Shown here piece after piece: positions 52,034 to 61,253 of a stretch of DNA of 64,000 bases (the first letter of the stretch is position 1; each line of letters begins with the position of its first letter). This DNA is from an uncultured Alphaproteobacteria bacterium (GTDB lineage Bacteria > Pseudomonadota > Alphaproteobacteria > Geminicoccales > Geminicoccaceae). The translations under genes and the position numbers were made by a program. The notes below the pieces were generated by a model. The model was given only the letters and a program-made list of their open reading frames with translations, did not search any database and was not told where the DNA came from. Location: contig CALKJU010000054.1 of NCBI GenBank assembly GCA_937995535.1, forward strand, positions 1-64,000. The letters are read 5' to 3'.

Positions 52034-52876
52034 ATGGCAGATCTGAGGGTGAACGGCGGCTCGGCGGCGGTCGCAACCGCGCCACCGCGCCCAACCACCT
52101 CCGCCAAGACCGGAGCGCCGGCGAAGTGCGACGTTCAGGACTTGAACTTCTGGTACGGCTCCCACCAGGCCCTCAAAGACGTCAACATGACGATCCCCGA
52201 GCGGCAAGTCACTGCGCTGATCGGGCCGTCCGGCTGCGGCAAGAGCACGTTCCTGCGCAGCTTCAACCGCATGCACGACCTGTACCCCGGCAACCGCTAC
52301 GAAGGCGCGATCATCCTCCATCCGGACGATATCAACATCGTCGACTCCGCTACCGACCCGATGATTCCGCGCATGCGCATCGGGATGGTGTTCCAGAAGC
52401 CCAATCCGTTTCCGAAGTCGATCTATGAGAACGTCGCGGCCGGCTTGCGCATTCGCGGCATCAATCGCAAGTCCGTCGTCGACGAGCGGGTCGAGCTGTC
52501 GTTGCGCCAGGCGGCGCTTTGGGACGAGGTCAAGGACCGCCTGCACAACTCTGCCTACGATCTGTCGGGCGGCCAGCAGCAGCGCCTGTGCATCGCCCGC
52601 ACGCTCGCCCCCGACCCCGAGGTCCTGCTGCTGGATGAGCCGACCTCCGCGTTGGATCCGATTGCGACCTCGCACATCGAGGAACTCGTCGACGAGCTGA
52701 AATCGAAGTACACGATCGTGATCGTGACCCACAACATGCAGCAGGCCGCTCGGATCTCGCAGATGACCGGTTTCTTCCACCTCGGACGACTGATCGAGTT
52801 CAGCCCGACGGAGGAGATCTTCACCAATCCCAAGGAGAAGATGACGCAGGACTACATCACCGGTCGGTACGGTTGA
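52034..52876 (+). CDS. pstB: phosphate ABC transporter ATP-binding protein
   Basis: 280 residues from ATG 52034. ABC elements: Walker [11 protein letters not shown]-loop [17 protein letters not shown] (the PstB signature), [16 protein letters not shown], Walker [13 protein letters not shown] and the switch H in VTHNMQQA. The C-terminus [30 protein letters not shown] is typical. It energises PstCA. A 30-residue Ala/Pro/Thr-rich N-terminal extension precedes the domain. Confidence 0.95.
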   Translation: MADLRVNGGSAAVATAPPRPTTSAKTGAPAKCDVQDLNFWYGSHQALKDVNMTIPERQVTALIGPSGCGKSTFLRSFNRMHDLYPGNRYEGAIILHPDDINIVDSATDPMIPRMRIGMVFQKPNPFPKSIYENVAAGLRIRGINRKSVVDERVELSLRQAALWDEVKDRLHNSAYDLSGGQQQRLCIARTLAPDPEVLLLDEPTSALDPIATSHIEELVDELKSKYTIVIVTHNMQQAARISQMTGFFHLGRLIEFSPTEEIFTNPKEKMTQDYITGRYG

Positions 52877-52887
52877 GGAGCAGGGCG

Positions 52888-53595
52888 ATGAGCGAGACAG
52901 CGGTCGTGGCCGGCAAACACACGGTTCAATCCTACGACGAGGAGCTTGAGGAGCTGACCGGCCTGATCGTCCAGATGGGCGGCGTGGCCGAGAAACAGCT
53001 CGCCGACGCCGTCGAGGCGCTGGTCGAGCGGAACGTGGATCTGGCACAGCAGGTCATCGACCGGGACAGGACCGTCGATGAGCTCGAGGAGCAGGTCGAC
53101 AAGAAGGTCATCCGCCTGCTCGCCACCCGGCAGCCGGTCGCGATCGACCTGCGCATGATCGCGATGGGTCTCAAGGTCTCGAACGATCTGGAGCGGGCCA
53201 GCGACTACGCCGCGGGCATCGCCAAGCGGGCGATCCGTTTGGCCGAGCAGCCGCAGCTCAAACCGTTCGTCACCATCCCGGCGATGGCCCAGATCTGCCA
53301 GCAGATGCTCAAGGACGTGCTGGATGCCTACGTCGCCCGTGACGCCGAGAAGGCGATGCAGGTCTGGGATCGCGACGTGGAGGTCGACGCGTTCTACAAC
53401 AGCCTGTTCCGCGAGCTGGTCACCTACATGATCGAGGATCCGCGGCGCACCCAGGTCTGCATCGACTTGATGTTCTGCGCCAAGAACCTGGAGCGGATCG
53501 GCGACCACTCGACCAACATCGCCGAGAAGATCCACTACATGATTCACGGTGAGCAGATCAACCGGCAGCGGGCGACTGGCAAGGCGGAGGACTAG
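52888..53595 (+). CDS. phoU: phosphate transport regulator PhoU
   Basis: 235 residues from ATG 52888 (upstream GAGGAGCAGGG). All-helical, two PhoU repeats with the metal-binding E/D motifs: LTGLIVQMGGVAEKQLADAVEALVER and VDELEEQVDKKVIRLLATRQPVAIDLR, then CQQMLKDVLDAYVARD and AKNLERIGDHSTNIAEKIHYM. It links the Pst transporter to PhoR, repressing the regulon when phosphate is ample. phoB starts 5 bases after the stop. Confidence 0.94.
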   Translation: MSETAVVAGKHTVQSYDEELEELTGLIVQMGGVAEKQLADAVEALVERNVDLAQQVIDRDRTVDELEEQVDKKVIRLLATRQPVAIDLRMIAMGLKVSNDLERASDYAAGIAKRAIRLAEQPQLKPFVTIPAMAQICQQMLKDVLDAYVARDAEKAMQVWDRDVEVDAFYNSLFRELVTYMIEDPRRTQVCIDLMFCAKNLERIGDHSTNIAEKIHYMIHGEQINRQRATGKAED

Positions 53596-53600
53596 GAACG

Positions 53601-54323
53601 GTGAAGCCGCTGGTTCTGATCGTCGAGGACGAGGTCGCGATCCAGAAGCTGCTCGCCTACAACCTTACCGCCGCCGGATTCGATATCGCGCAGGCCTATG
53701 ACGGCGAGGAGGCCTTGACTCTCGTCGACGAACGCCTGCCGGACCTGATTCTGCTCGACTGGATGCTGCCGCAACTGTCCGGCATCGAGCTGTGCCGCCG
53801 GTTGCGCCGGCGGCCCGAGACGCAACACGTGCCGATCATCATCCTCACCGCGCGCGGCGAGGAGCCGGATCGCCTGCGTGGCCTCGAGACCGGGGCCGAC
53901 GATTTCATCACCAAGCCGTTCTCGCCCGCTGAGCTGGTCGCCCGGGTGCGCGCCGTCCTGCGCCGGGTCCGACCGGCCTTCGCCGCGCAGCTCCTGACCT
54001 TCCACGACCTGTCGATGGATCTCGCCGCCCATCGCGTGTTCCGCAACGGCCGCGAGATCCACCTGTCGCCGACCGAGTTCCGGCTGCTCCGCCACTTTCT
54101 CGAGAACCCGGGCCGCGTCTTCAGCCGCGCGCAGCTCCTCGACCGGGTCTGGGGCAGCGAATTGGACATCGAGCTGCGCACGGTCGATGCGACGATCCGC
54201 CGGCTGCGCCGGGCGCTCAACAGCGGCCCGGACGACGCGGACCTGCTGCGCACCGTCCGCGCCGAGGGCTACTCGCTCGACCTCAAGCTGGCGATGCTGC
54301 CGAGCGATATCGCCGGCAAGTAA
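53601..54323 (+). CDS. phoB: phosphate regulon response regulator PhoB
   Basis: 240 residues with a GTG start. Receiver domain (residues 1-125): VLIVEDE, phosphorylation site D53 in LLDWMLPQLSG, T in IILTARGEE and K in DDFITKPFSPAELVARV. C-terminal OmpR-type winged helix: LSPTEFRLLRHFLENPGRVFSRAQLLDRVWG and RTVDATIRRLRRAL. It binds Pho boxes such as the one at 48926 when phosphorylated by PhoR. Last gene of the operon, 10 bases from convergent sppA. Confidence 0.95.
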   Translation: MKPLVLIVEDEVAIQKLLAYNLTAAGFDIAQAYDGEEALTLVDERLPDLILLDWMLPQLSGIELCRRLRRRPETQHVPIIILTARGEEPDRLRGLETGADDFITKPFSPAELVARVRAVLRRVRPAFAAQLLTFHDLSMDLAAHRVFRNGREIHLSPTEFRLLRHFLENPGRVFSRAQLLDRVWGSELDIELRTVDATIRRLRRALNSGPDDADLLRTVRAEGYSLDLKLAMLPSDIAGK

Positions 54324-54333
54324 CCGGTCCGGC

Positions 54334-56052
54334 TCAGCGGATGCGCAGCGCCGGCATCCGGGCGAGGTCGCGAGCCAGCACACTCGCGACAAACGCGCTC
54401 ACACTCTCGAGCGGCCCGAGCTCGACCCGGAGCAGCTCGAGCGCACGCGCGAAAGGCGTGCGTGGTGGCGGATAAGGGCGCACGGCGAGCGGCGCACCAG
54501 GGTCGAGCCCGAGGGCCGCGCGCACCGCGTCCTGCGCCTCGGCGAGGCCGCCCAGCGTGTCGACCAGACCGAGCTCGCGGGCCTCGCCCCCGGTCCAGAC
54601 CTTTCCCTGCGCGACCTCGTCGACACGCTCGACGGGCAGCGATCGGCCGGCGGCGACGCCGGTCTTGAAGCTCGCATAAAGCGCGTCGACGAGATCGTTG
54701 AGGCGCGCACGACCCTGCGCGGTGTAGGGCGCGTTGATCGACCACATGTCGGCGTTGGCGGCCGCGGGGAGCTGCGCCCAGCGGACGTCGAGCTGCTCCC
54801 AGAGACGCTCGAGGACGGGCTTGCCGGCGATCACGCCGATCGAGCCGGTGAGCGTCGCCGGCTGGGCGACGATGCTGGTGGCGTCCATGGCGATCCAGTA
54901 GCCGCCCGAGGCCGCGGCGTTGCCCATCGCCACGATCACCGGCTTGCCGGCGGCCTTCGCGCGGCGGATCTGGCGCGCGATGGTCTCCGACGCGACCGGC
55001 GAGCCGCCCGGCGAATCGATGCGGAAGAGGATCGCCGCGACCTCGGGATCGTCGATCGCGGCGGCGAGGTCGTCGGCGAGGTCGTCGGCGGCGATGCCGC
55101 TCCCGCCGCCGAGGCCACCGCGCCCGCCACGGGCGATGGCGCCGACCCCACGCACCAGCGCCACGCCGGCAGCGCCCTTGGGTGGATCCTCGCCGACGGC
55201 GATGTAGTCGGCGAGGTCGACCCGACTGTCCTCGGGACCGGCGGCGTTGAGGACCTCGTCCCAGTAGCCGAGGCGATCGACGAGCTGCCGCTCGACCGCC
55301 TCCTCGGCCGTGTAGGGCCCACCGTCGAGCAGGCCGCGCACCGCCGCCTCGTCGAGGCCGCGCCCGTCGGCGATGCCTTGCACGAGCTGGCGCGACAGCT
55401 CGTCGAGCAGCCGCGTCAGCATCGCCCGGTTCGCCGCGGTGAGCCCCGTCTCGGTGAGGCTGTCGAGCGCGGTCTTGGAGGCCTCGCGCCGCTCGAAGGC
55501 CGGCTCGATACCGACCCGGTCCAACAGCGCGCGGGCGAACGGCACCTCCGCCATCAGGCCGGTCAGGCCCAGCAGCCCGACCGGCTGCAGCACGACCTCG
55601 TCGAAGGCGGTCGCGAGATAGTAGCCTTCGTTCCCGGCGCCGAGCTCGCCGAAGCTGTCGGCGAAGGCGACCGCCGGCCGGCCGGAGCGACGGAACCGCG
55701 CCACCGCGTCGCGCAGCTCCTGCGCGGTGGCGAAGCCGTGACCGGTGTCGTCGACCCGCGCGACCAGACCCTTCACGCGCGGATCGCGCGCCGCCCGATC
55801 GAGCGCCAGCACGACCTCGCTGAGCTGCGGCGCCGCACCCAGCGCGAGGCCGGCGAAGCCACCCTCCGCGGCATCCTCGAGGCTCCCGCGCAGGTCGGCG
55901 ATCAGCACGATCTCGGCCGGCAGCTTGAAGAAGGTCCGCTCGAAGCGCTGCACGAGCCACCAGCCGCCCACGGCCAGGGTGACCACGGCGAGCACCGTGC
56001 CGAGGCCGATCAGGGCCAGCAGGCCCACGAGGATCCGGCGGAGGCGGGCCAT
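54334..56052 (-). CDS. sppA: signal peptide peptidase SppA, 67K type
   Basis: 572 residues with one N-terminal membrane helix (LVGLLALIGLGTVLAVVTLAVGGWW). Two SppA-type domains are present: the first supplies the general base K193 in REASKTALDSL, the second the nucleophile S382 in GNAAASGGYWIA, as in E. coli SppA. DSPGGSPVASE and LTGSIGVIAGKP are further family segments. It digests released signal peptides in the inner membrane facing the periplasm. It precedes phoB convergently and follows rlmN on the same strand by 9 bases. Confidence 0.92.
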   Translation of the reverse strand: MARLRRILVGLLALIGLGTVLAVVTLAVGGWWLVQRFERTFFKLPAEIVLIADLRGSLEDAAEGGFAGLALGAAPQLSEVVLALDRAARDPRVKGLVARVDDTGHGFATAQELRDAVARFRRSGRPAVAFADSFGELGAGNEGYYLATAFDEVVLQPVGLLGLTGLMAEVPFARALLDRVGIEPAFERREASKTALDSLTETGLTAANRAMLTRLLDELSRQLVQGIADGRGLDEAAVRGLLDGGPYTAEEAVERQLVDRLGYWDEVLNAAGPEDSRVDLADYIAVGEDPPKGAAGVALVRGVGAIARGGRGGLGGGSGIAADDLADDLAAAIDDPEVAAILFRIDSPGGSPVASETIARQIRRAKAAGKPVIVAMGNAAASGGYWIAMDATSIVAQPATLTGSIGVIAGKPVLERLWEQLDVRWAQLPAAANADMWSINAPYTAQGRARLNDLVDALYASFKTGVAAGRSLPVERVDEVAQGKVWTGGEARELGLVDTLGGLAEAQDAVRAALGLDPGAPLAVRPYPPPRTPFARALELLRVELGPLESVSAFVASVLARDLARMPALRIR

Positions 56053-56061
56053 CGCGCGCCC

Positions 56062-57204
56062 TCAGGCCGCCGCGGACGCCGGTCGGCTCGCGCCCGCCCG
56101 CGTGTGGCGCTGCCGCCGCTCGCTGGCGGTCTTGAGCTGCCCGCAGGCGGCGAGGATGTCGCGGCCGCGCGGCGTGCGCACCGGCGAGGCATAGCCGGCG
56201 GCTTCGACGATCGCGGCGAAGGCGCGGATCCGCGCCGGCGTGGCGCAGGCATAGGGCGCGCCGGGCCAGGGATTGAACGGGATCAGATTGACCTTTGCGG
56301 GGAGGCCACGCAGCAGGCGGACCAGTTCGCGCGCATCGGCATCGCCGTCGTTCACGCCCCTGAGCATCACATATTCGAAGGTGATCCGGCGGCGCACCGG
56401 GTAGCGGCGGCAGGCGTCGAGCAGCGTCGCGATCGGCCATTTGCGATTGATCGGCACCAGCTCGTCACGCAGCTCGTCACGCACGGCGTGCAGCGAGACG
56501 GCCAAGCCCACCGGCAGGTCGCGGCCGAGATCGTCGATGCGCGGGACCACGCCGGAGGTCGAGAGGGTGATCCGCCGGCGCGACAGGTTCAGCCCGTCCT
56601 CGCGCATGGCGAGGCGCAGTGCGGCGACGGTATTGTCGTAGTTGAACAGGGGCTCGCCCATGCCCATGACGACGACGTTGGTGAACAGGTGCCGGCCACG
56701 CCCGCCGGGCCACTCGTCGAGCCGATCGCGGGCGACCAGCATCTGCGCCAGGATCTCGCCCGCGCCGAGGTTCCGCACGAGCGGCATCGTGCCGGTATGG
56801 CAGAAGCTGCAGGTCAGCGTGCAGCCGACCTGGGTCGAGACGCACAGCGCCCCACGATCCTCCTCCGGGATGAAGACGCTCTCGACCTCCTGGCCGTCGG
56901 CGAAGCGCAGCAGCCACTTCCAGGTCCCGTCGGCCGCCCGCTGCTCGGCCACGATCTCCGGCCGGGCGACGCTGAAGCGCGCGGCGAGACCGGCGCGCAG
57001 GCCCGCCGGCAAGGTCGTCATGGCCGCGAAATCGCCGGCGCCGCGGACATAGAGCCAGTGCAGGAGTTGGCGCGCTCGCAGCCCAGCCTCGGCCTCGGAG
57101 GCCCCGGCGGCGATCACCGCCGCACGCAGCGCCGGCTCGTCGAGACCGATCAGGCTCGGTGCCGCGACGCTGTCGGGAACGGGCTCAGCCGGTGGCGCAG
57201 GCAT
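56062..57204 (-). CDS. rlmN: 23S rRNA (adenine-2503-C2)/tRNA-37 methyltransferase RlmN
   Basis: 380 residues from ATG 57204. Radical SAM cluster [11 protein letters not shown] is followed by [25 protein letters not shown] and [24 protein letters not shown], and the catalytic cysteine is near the C-terminus (ILAACGQL). The N-terminal [17 protein letters not shown] and [12 protein letters not shown] are typical. It methylates C2 of A2503. The start lies inside the end of the ialB-like gene (20-bp overlap), with CGGA upstream; ATG 57216 is an alternative. Confidence 0.94.
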   Translation of the reverse strand: MPAPPAEPVPDSVAAPSLIGLDEPALRAAVIAAGASEAEAGLRARQLLHWLYVRGAGDFAAMTTLPAGLRAGLAARFSVARPEIVAEQRAADGTWKWLLRFADGQEVESVFIPEEDRGALCVSTQVGCTLTCSFCHTGTMPLVRNLGAGEILAQMLVARDRLDEWPGGRGRHLFTNVVVMGMGEPLFNYDNTVAALRLAMREDGLNLSRRRITLSTSGVVPRIDDLGRDLPVGLAVSLHAVRDELRDELVPINRKWPIATLLDACRRYPVRRRITFEYVMLRGVNDGDADARELVRLLRGLPAKVNLIPFNPWPGAPYACATPARIRAFAAIVEAAGYASPVRTPRGRDILAACGQLKTASERRQRHTRAGASRPASAAA

Positions 57205-57703
57205 TCCGCATGGCATTGTAGGCCGCTGTGAATCCCAGCAGCGAATAGGTATCGAGCGACCATGTGTCACGGCTCGAGGTGCCACGCACGGTCAACTCGG
57301 TGCCGCGCTTCATCGCCTCGATGAGCGTCGCGTCCTCGGCCGGCGAGTTGGCCCAGCCATGCTCGCCGCGGGTGAAGAACGAGTAGCGCTGGCCGTCCAC
57401 GGTCACCTGGGCGTTCGTGTCCTTCTTGAACGTGTAGCCCGGCTGGACGCTGACCTGCTCGTTGGGCGGTGCGCCGGGCAGCTTGGCGACGATCAGCGCC
57501 CGCGCTCCGCGCCGGGTCCAGTTGCCGTCCTCCTTCTTCGGCACGCTGGCCGCGTAGCAGAGCCGGCCGTTGGCATCTTCGACCGTGTAGACGTTCCAGT
57601 CCTGGAAGGTGCCGACGACGCGTGGCGTGGCGGCGACGGCGGAGCCGGCGATCATGAGGCCGGCGGTTGCGAGAGCGGTGAGCAGACGCATTGGTTTCCG
57701 CAT
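57185..57703 (-). CDS. invasion-associated locus B (IalB) family protein
   Basis: 172 residues from ATG 57703; the in-frame ATG 57691 is also plausible. A signal peptide ([19 protein letters not shown]) is followed by [25 protein letters not shown], the family signature, then [27 protein letters not shown] and [19 protein letters not shown]. IalB-family proteins are periplasmic or surface proteins common in Alphaproteobacteria; despite the name they need not concern virulence. The two cysteines (RLCYA and the C-terminal NACATG) may form a disulfide. Confidence 0.85.
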   Translation of the reverse strand: MRKPMRLLTALATAGLMIAGSAVAATPRVVGTFQDWNVYTVEDANGRLCYAASVPKKEDGNWTRRGARALIVAKLPGAPPNEQVSVQPGYTFKKDTNAQVTVDGQRYSFFTRGEHGWANSPAEDATLIEAMKRGTELTVRGTSSRDTWSLDTYSLLGFTAAYNAMRNACATG

Positions 57704-57804
57704 CGGCTGATGGTTGGTTGGGGCAAGAACTACGCTCGGCAGCATAGCTTGAGCGCGTACCCGATGCTAGCGATCGGCACGGGAGCGGCCAAGCAGGTCA
57801 ACCG

Positions 57805-58791
57805 ATGCGCGCGATCGTCTGCCACGAGACCGTGGGTCACGAGCGGCTCACCTTGGAAGAGATCGACGAGCCCGCGCCCGGGCCCGGCGAGGTGCTCCTC
57901 GCGGTGGCCGCTACCGGGGTCAATTTCGCCGACAGCCTGATGGTCACCGGGCGCTATCAGGAGCGTCCGCCGCTGCCCTTCGTCCCAGGCCTGGAGGTGG
58001 CCGGGCGCATCGTCGCGCGCGGTGAAGGTGTCGCCGATCTCGCCCCGGGGCAACGGGTGCTGGCGATGCTCGACCATGGCGGCTTCGCCGAACGGGCGGT
58101 CGCCCGCGCGGCGGACGTGGTGCCGCTGCCGGACGATCTCGACGACGTGACCGCGGCCGGGTTCGCCATCGCCTACGGCACGGCAGTTGGTGCCCTCGAC
58201 TGGCGCGCGGCGCTGCGACCCGGCGAGACCTTGCTCGTCCATGGAGCCGCCGGCGGCGTCGGCCTCACGGCGGTCGAGGTGGGCAAGGCGATGGGGGCGC
58301 GCGTCGTCGCCACCGCCCGCGGCGTCGAGCGCCTCGCCGTCGCCCGTGCTCACGGCGCCGACGAGGCGCTCGACAGCGAGCGGCCGGACCTCCTCGACGC
58401 CCTGCGCGGCATCGTCGGCCGCGACGGCTTCGACGTCGTGTTCGACCCGGTCGGCGGTGCGATGTTCGAGGCGAGCCTGCGGACCATCGCCTGGTCGGGT
58501 CGGATCGTGCTGGTCGGCTTCGCCTCGGGTACGGTGCCGCAGATCCCGGCCAACATCCTGCTGGTGAAGAACGCCGCGGCGCTGGGCTTCTACTGGGGCA
58601 GCTACCGCAAGCGCGACCCGGCGCGGCTCCGCGAGGGGTTCGCGCGGCTGTTCGCCTGGCACCGCGAAGGCCGGCTGCGCCCGCATGTCAGCGACGTCCT
58701 GCCGCTGGAGCGCACCGCCGACGCGATCGGGCTGCTGCTCGCCCGCAAGAGCACCGGCAAGGTGGTCGTCACCACCGCCCGCGCCGCCTGA
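57805..58791 (+). CDS. NADPH:quinone oxidoreductase-like zinc-free MDR protein
   Basis: 328 residues. Medium-chain dehydrogenase fold without structural zinc: VAATGVNFADSLMVTGRY, PFVPGLEVAGRIVARGEG, the nucleotide loop LVHGAAGGVGLTAVEVGKAMGA, and VLVGFASGTVPQIPAN, the acryloyl/quinone-reductase subgroup. It reduces quinones or enones with NADPH in the cytosol. It is monocistronic and divergent from the ialB-like gene, 14 bases before the convergent ABC permease's end. Confidence 0.85.
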   Translation: MRAIVCHETVGHERLTLEEIDEPAPGPGEVLLAVAATGVNFADSLMVTGRYQERPPLPFVPGLEVAGRIVARGEGVADLAPGQRVLAMLDHGGFAERAVARAADVVPLPDDLDDVTAAGFAIAYGTAVGALDWRAALRPGETLLVHGAAGGVGLTAVEVGKAMGARVVATARGVERLAVARAHGADEALDSERPDLLDALRGIVGRDGFDVVFDPVGGAMFEASLRTIAWSGRIVLVGFASGTVPQIPANILLVKNAAALGFYWGSYRKRDPARLREGFARLFAWHREGRLRPHVSDVLPLERTADAIGLLLARKSTGKVVVTTARAA

Positions 58792-58811
58792 AGCGTGGCT
58801 CGAGGGCGATC

Positions 58812-59630
58812 CTACTTCACCGCGCCCATGGTCAGGCCGCGGACGAGGTGGCGCGAGACGAGCAGGGCGAACACGGTGACCGGCAGGACGATCAGCGTGC
58901 CGGTGGCCATGATCTCGCCCCAGGGCAGCTCGTAGCCGCTCATGAAGGTGGTGGCGGCGACCGGCGCGGTGCGCGTGCCGGCGCGCGTCAGGATGAGCGC
59001 GAAGAGCAGTTCGTTCCAGGAGAAGATGAAGCTGAAGATGGCCGAGACGACGATCCCGGGCGCGGCCAGCGGGATGGCGATGCGCCAGAAGATCCCGAAC
59101 CGGCCGAGCCCGTCGATCACCGCCGCCTCGTCGAGCTCGACTGGAACGGAGCGGAACTGATCGGCGCAGATCCAGATCACCACCGGCAGGTTGAAGGTGA
59201 GATAGAGCAGGATCAGGACGAGGTGCGTGTCGATCAGGCCGAGCGAGCGGGCGATCAGGAAGAACGGCAGCGCGACGCAGATCGGCGACAGCATCCGATG
59301 GCTGATGAACCAGAACCACAGGTCGCGCTTGAGGCGGAACTCGTAGCGGGCGATGGCGTAGGCTGCGGGCAGGCCGAGTGCCAGCGCGAGGCCCGTCGTG
59401 CCGACCGCCACGATCAGCGAGTTGACGAGCGACGGCCCGACCCCCTTGTCGATCAGCGCGACCCGGTAGTGCTCCAGGGTCGGGGCGTGCGGCCACAGGG
59501 TCGGCGGGCTGGCCAGCGCCTCGGCCGTCGTCTTCAGCGAGGTCGCCACCATCCAGTAGAACGGGAACAGGCAGAACAGCGTGAGGGCGAGAATCGCCGC
59601 CGCCCGCAGCAGCCGCGCGCCCCGGCTCAC
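58812..59630 (-). CDS. ABC transporter permease, MalG-like (second sugar importer)
   Basis: 272 residues, GTG 59630 overlapping the upstream permease stop (GTGA). Six membrane helices beginning at [21 protein letters not shown]; the EAA loop is [27 protein letters not shown]. Family: carbohydrate importers of the CUT1 class. It is the last gene of the operon SBP, VapBC-like pair, permease, permease. No ATPase follows. Confidence 0.88.
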   Translation of the reverse strand: MSRGARLLRAAAILALTLFCLFPFYWMVATSLKTTAEALASPPTLWPHAPTLEHYRVALIDKGVGPSLVNSLIVAVGTTGLALALGLPAAYAIARYEFRLKRDLWFWFISHRMLSPICVALPFFLIARSLGLIDTHLVLILLYLTFNLPVVIWICADQFRSVPVELDEAAVIDGLGRFGIFWRIAIPLAAPGIVVSAIFSFIFSWNELLFALILTRAGTRTAPVAATTFMSGYELPWGEIMATGTLIVLPVTVFALLVSRHLVRGLTMGAVK

Positions 59631-60511
59631 GCCACTTCCCGGTAGACGAGGCGAATGTAGAGCCGCGAGAGCACGATGGTGACGATCAGCAGCAAGATCG
59701 CCTGCGCCGAGGCGATGCCCTGGTCGAAGACGCGAAAGCCGATCCGCTGGATGTAGACGGCGATCAGCTCCGTGGCCGAGCCCGGACCGCCCCGCGTCAT
59801 CACGAAGATCAGGTCGAACAGCTTGAGGATGTCGGCGGTGCGGAGGATCAGCACCGCGGTGATGCCGGGGAGCAGGAAGGGGAGCTGGATGTGGCGCAGG
59901 ATCGCCCAGGCGCCACCGGCGTCGAGCTTGGCCGCCTCCTCGATCTCGGCCGGGACCATGGTGAGCCCGGCCAGCAGCACCAGGGCCACGAACGGCGTCC
60001 ACTGCCAGATGTCCATCAGCGCCACGGCGAGGAAGGCGGTGGTCGGCTGGCCCAGCCACTGCACCGGGGCGATGCCGACTATCCCCAGGAGATGGTTGAC
60101 CACGCCGAACTGGTCGTTGAACATCAGCCGTCCGATCAGGCCGACCACGGCGAAGGTGGTGGCGAGCGGGATGACCAGCGACAGGCGCAGGAGCGCACGC
60201 AGCAGGCTCAGGCCCGGCTGGTGCAACAGGAGCGCGATGGCGAGCCCGACCGCGAGCTCGATCGGCAGCACCACGAGCAGGAACAGGAAGGTCCGGCCCA
60301 GCGCCTGCCAGAAGGTCGGGTCGCCGAGGACCGCGGCGTAGTTGGCGAAGCCCACGAAGTCCTTGGGCAGGTTGGGCTTGGCCACGAGGTAGGTGCGGAA
60401 CGAGGTGGTCAGCGCCAGGAGCAGCGGATAGAGCCCGATCGCCAGCAGCGCGACCACCGCCGGCGCGAGGAACAGCACCGGGGTCCAGCGCTCGGAGCGG
60501 GCGCCGGTCAC
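59627..60511 (-). CDS. ABC transporter permease, MalF-like (second sugar importer)
   Basis: 294 residues, GTG start. Membrane segments start at [22 protein letters not shown], and the EAA loop reads [26 protein letters not shown]. It forms a dimer with the following permease to import a carbohydrate delivered by the binding protein at 61254-62600. Between it and that binding-protein gene lies a toxin-antitoxin-like pair on the same strand. Confidence 0.88.
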   Translation of the reverse strand: MTGARSERWTPVLFLAPAVVALLAIGLYPLLLALTTSFRTYLVAKPNLPKDFVGFANYAAVLGDPTFWQALGRTFLFLLVVLPIELAVGLAIALLLHQPGLSLLRALLRLSLVIPLATTFAVVGLIGRLMFNDQFGVVNHLLGIVGIAPVQWLGQPTTAFLAVALMDIWQWTPFVALVLLAGLTMVPAEIEEAAKLDAGGAWAILRHIQLPFLLPGITAVLILRTADILKLFDLIFVMTRGGPGSATELIAVYIQRIGFRVFDQGIASAQAILLLIVTIVLSRLYIRLVYREVA

Positions 60512-60542
60512 GGCGCGGTGTCGCGACGCGGGCCGATCGCGC

Positions 60543-60944
60543 TCACGTCGTCGCCTCGTAGCGGTTGATGACAGTCCCGCCGCTCCGGCGGAAATCTCGC
60601 TCGTTCCGGGTCACGACAGGCAATCCGCGAGCCAGCGCCGTCGCCGCGACGAAGCTGTCGATCGGAGGCGCGCCCGGTAGCGACGCCACCTCAGCCCACA
60701 GCCGGGCAATGCGCAGGTCGACGGGTAGCAGCCGCTCGGCGAACCGATCCAACACGTCCTCCAGCGACGCCCGGAGCCGCTGCGCCTGCTCCGCATCGCG
60801 CCGGCGGCAGAGTGCGATGCCTTTGTGCAGCTCCGCGATGGTCACGGTCGAGACGTAGAAGCGCTCCTCACCATGCGCGGCCAGCCAGGACGTCACGCGT
60901 GGATTGCGTCGTCGCTCGGGCTTGGACGTCTCGGAGGCGACCAC
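60543..60944 (-). CDS. VapC-like PIN-domain toxin, N-terminus degenerate
   Basis: 133 residues from GTG 60944. The PIN fold is recognisable: STVTIAELHKGIALC with E38, DRFAERLLPVD, PIDSFVAATALARGLPVVTRNERDF with the later acidic residues. However the usual first strand DTNVVSE, which supplies the first catalytic aspartate, is replaced by VVASETSKP with no aspartate before it. A one-base shift at 60943-60948 would restore an Asp (codon GAC at 60949-60947), so a frameshift is likely. If so it is an inactive toxin. The antitoxin-like gene is immediately upstream. Confidence 0.6.
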   Translation of the reverse strand: MVASETSKPERRRNPRVTSWLAAHGEERFYVSTVTIAELHKGIALCRRRDAEQAQRLRASLEDVLDRFAERLLPVDLRIARLWAEVASLPGAPPIDSFVAATALARGLPVVTRNERDFRRSGGTVINRYEATT

Positions 60945-60960
60945 GCGTCGCGGGGGAAGC

Positions 60961-61161
60961 TCAGAAGTCGACGTCCCGGGTCCGGTGCGACCGCCGCTCC
61001 GCGACGACCCTGGCGCACAGCGCGCGCGCCGCGGCGTCGTCGTGGGCGAGCATCTTGGCGATCGCCTTGAGCCGCTCGGCGTCGGCCGGGGTAGCGCGGA
61101 CCTCGAGCCGCTTCAGCCCCCGCTCGGCCAAGCGGCGGCGGTGCGCCGTGAGCGCGGACAT
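60961..61161 (-). CDS. antitoxin-like small protein (VapB-type partner)
   Basis: 66 residues from ATG 61161, with GGAG upstream at good spacing; ATG 61167 or a longer start is possible. It begins SALTAHRRRLAERGLKRLEVRATPADAERLKAIAKML, a short basic strand followed by helices as in ribbon-helix-helix antitoxins, and ends with RTRDVDF. Its stop is 17 bases before the GTG of the PIN-domain gene, the normal antitoxin-toxin order. It would bind DNA and neutralise the toxin; with the toxin apparently broken this may now be only regulatory. Confidence 0.6.
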   Translation of the reverse strand: MSALTAHRRRLAERGLKRLEVRATPADAERLKAIAKMLAHDDAAARALCARVVAERRSHRTRDVDF

Positions 61162-61253
61162 GAGCATCTCTCCGTGTTTCTCGGAAACAGTATCCGGGGA
61201 GCTGTCGGCGGGCAAGGAGCGGGGCGGCGCCCCGCTCCCCGGCAGGCACCGCG

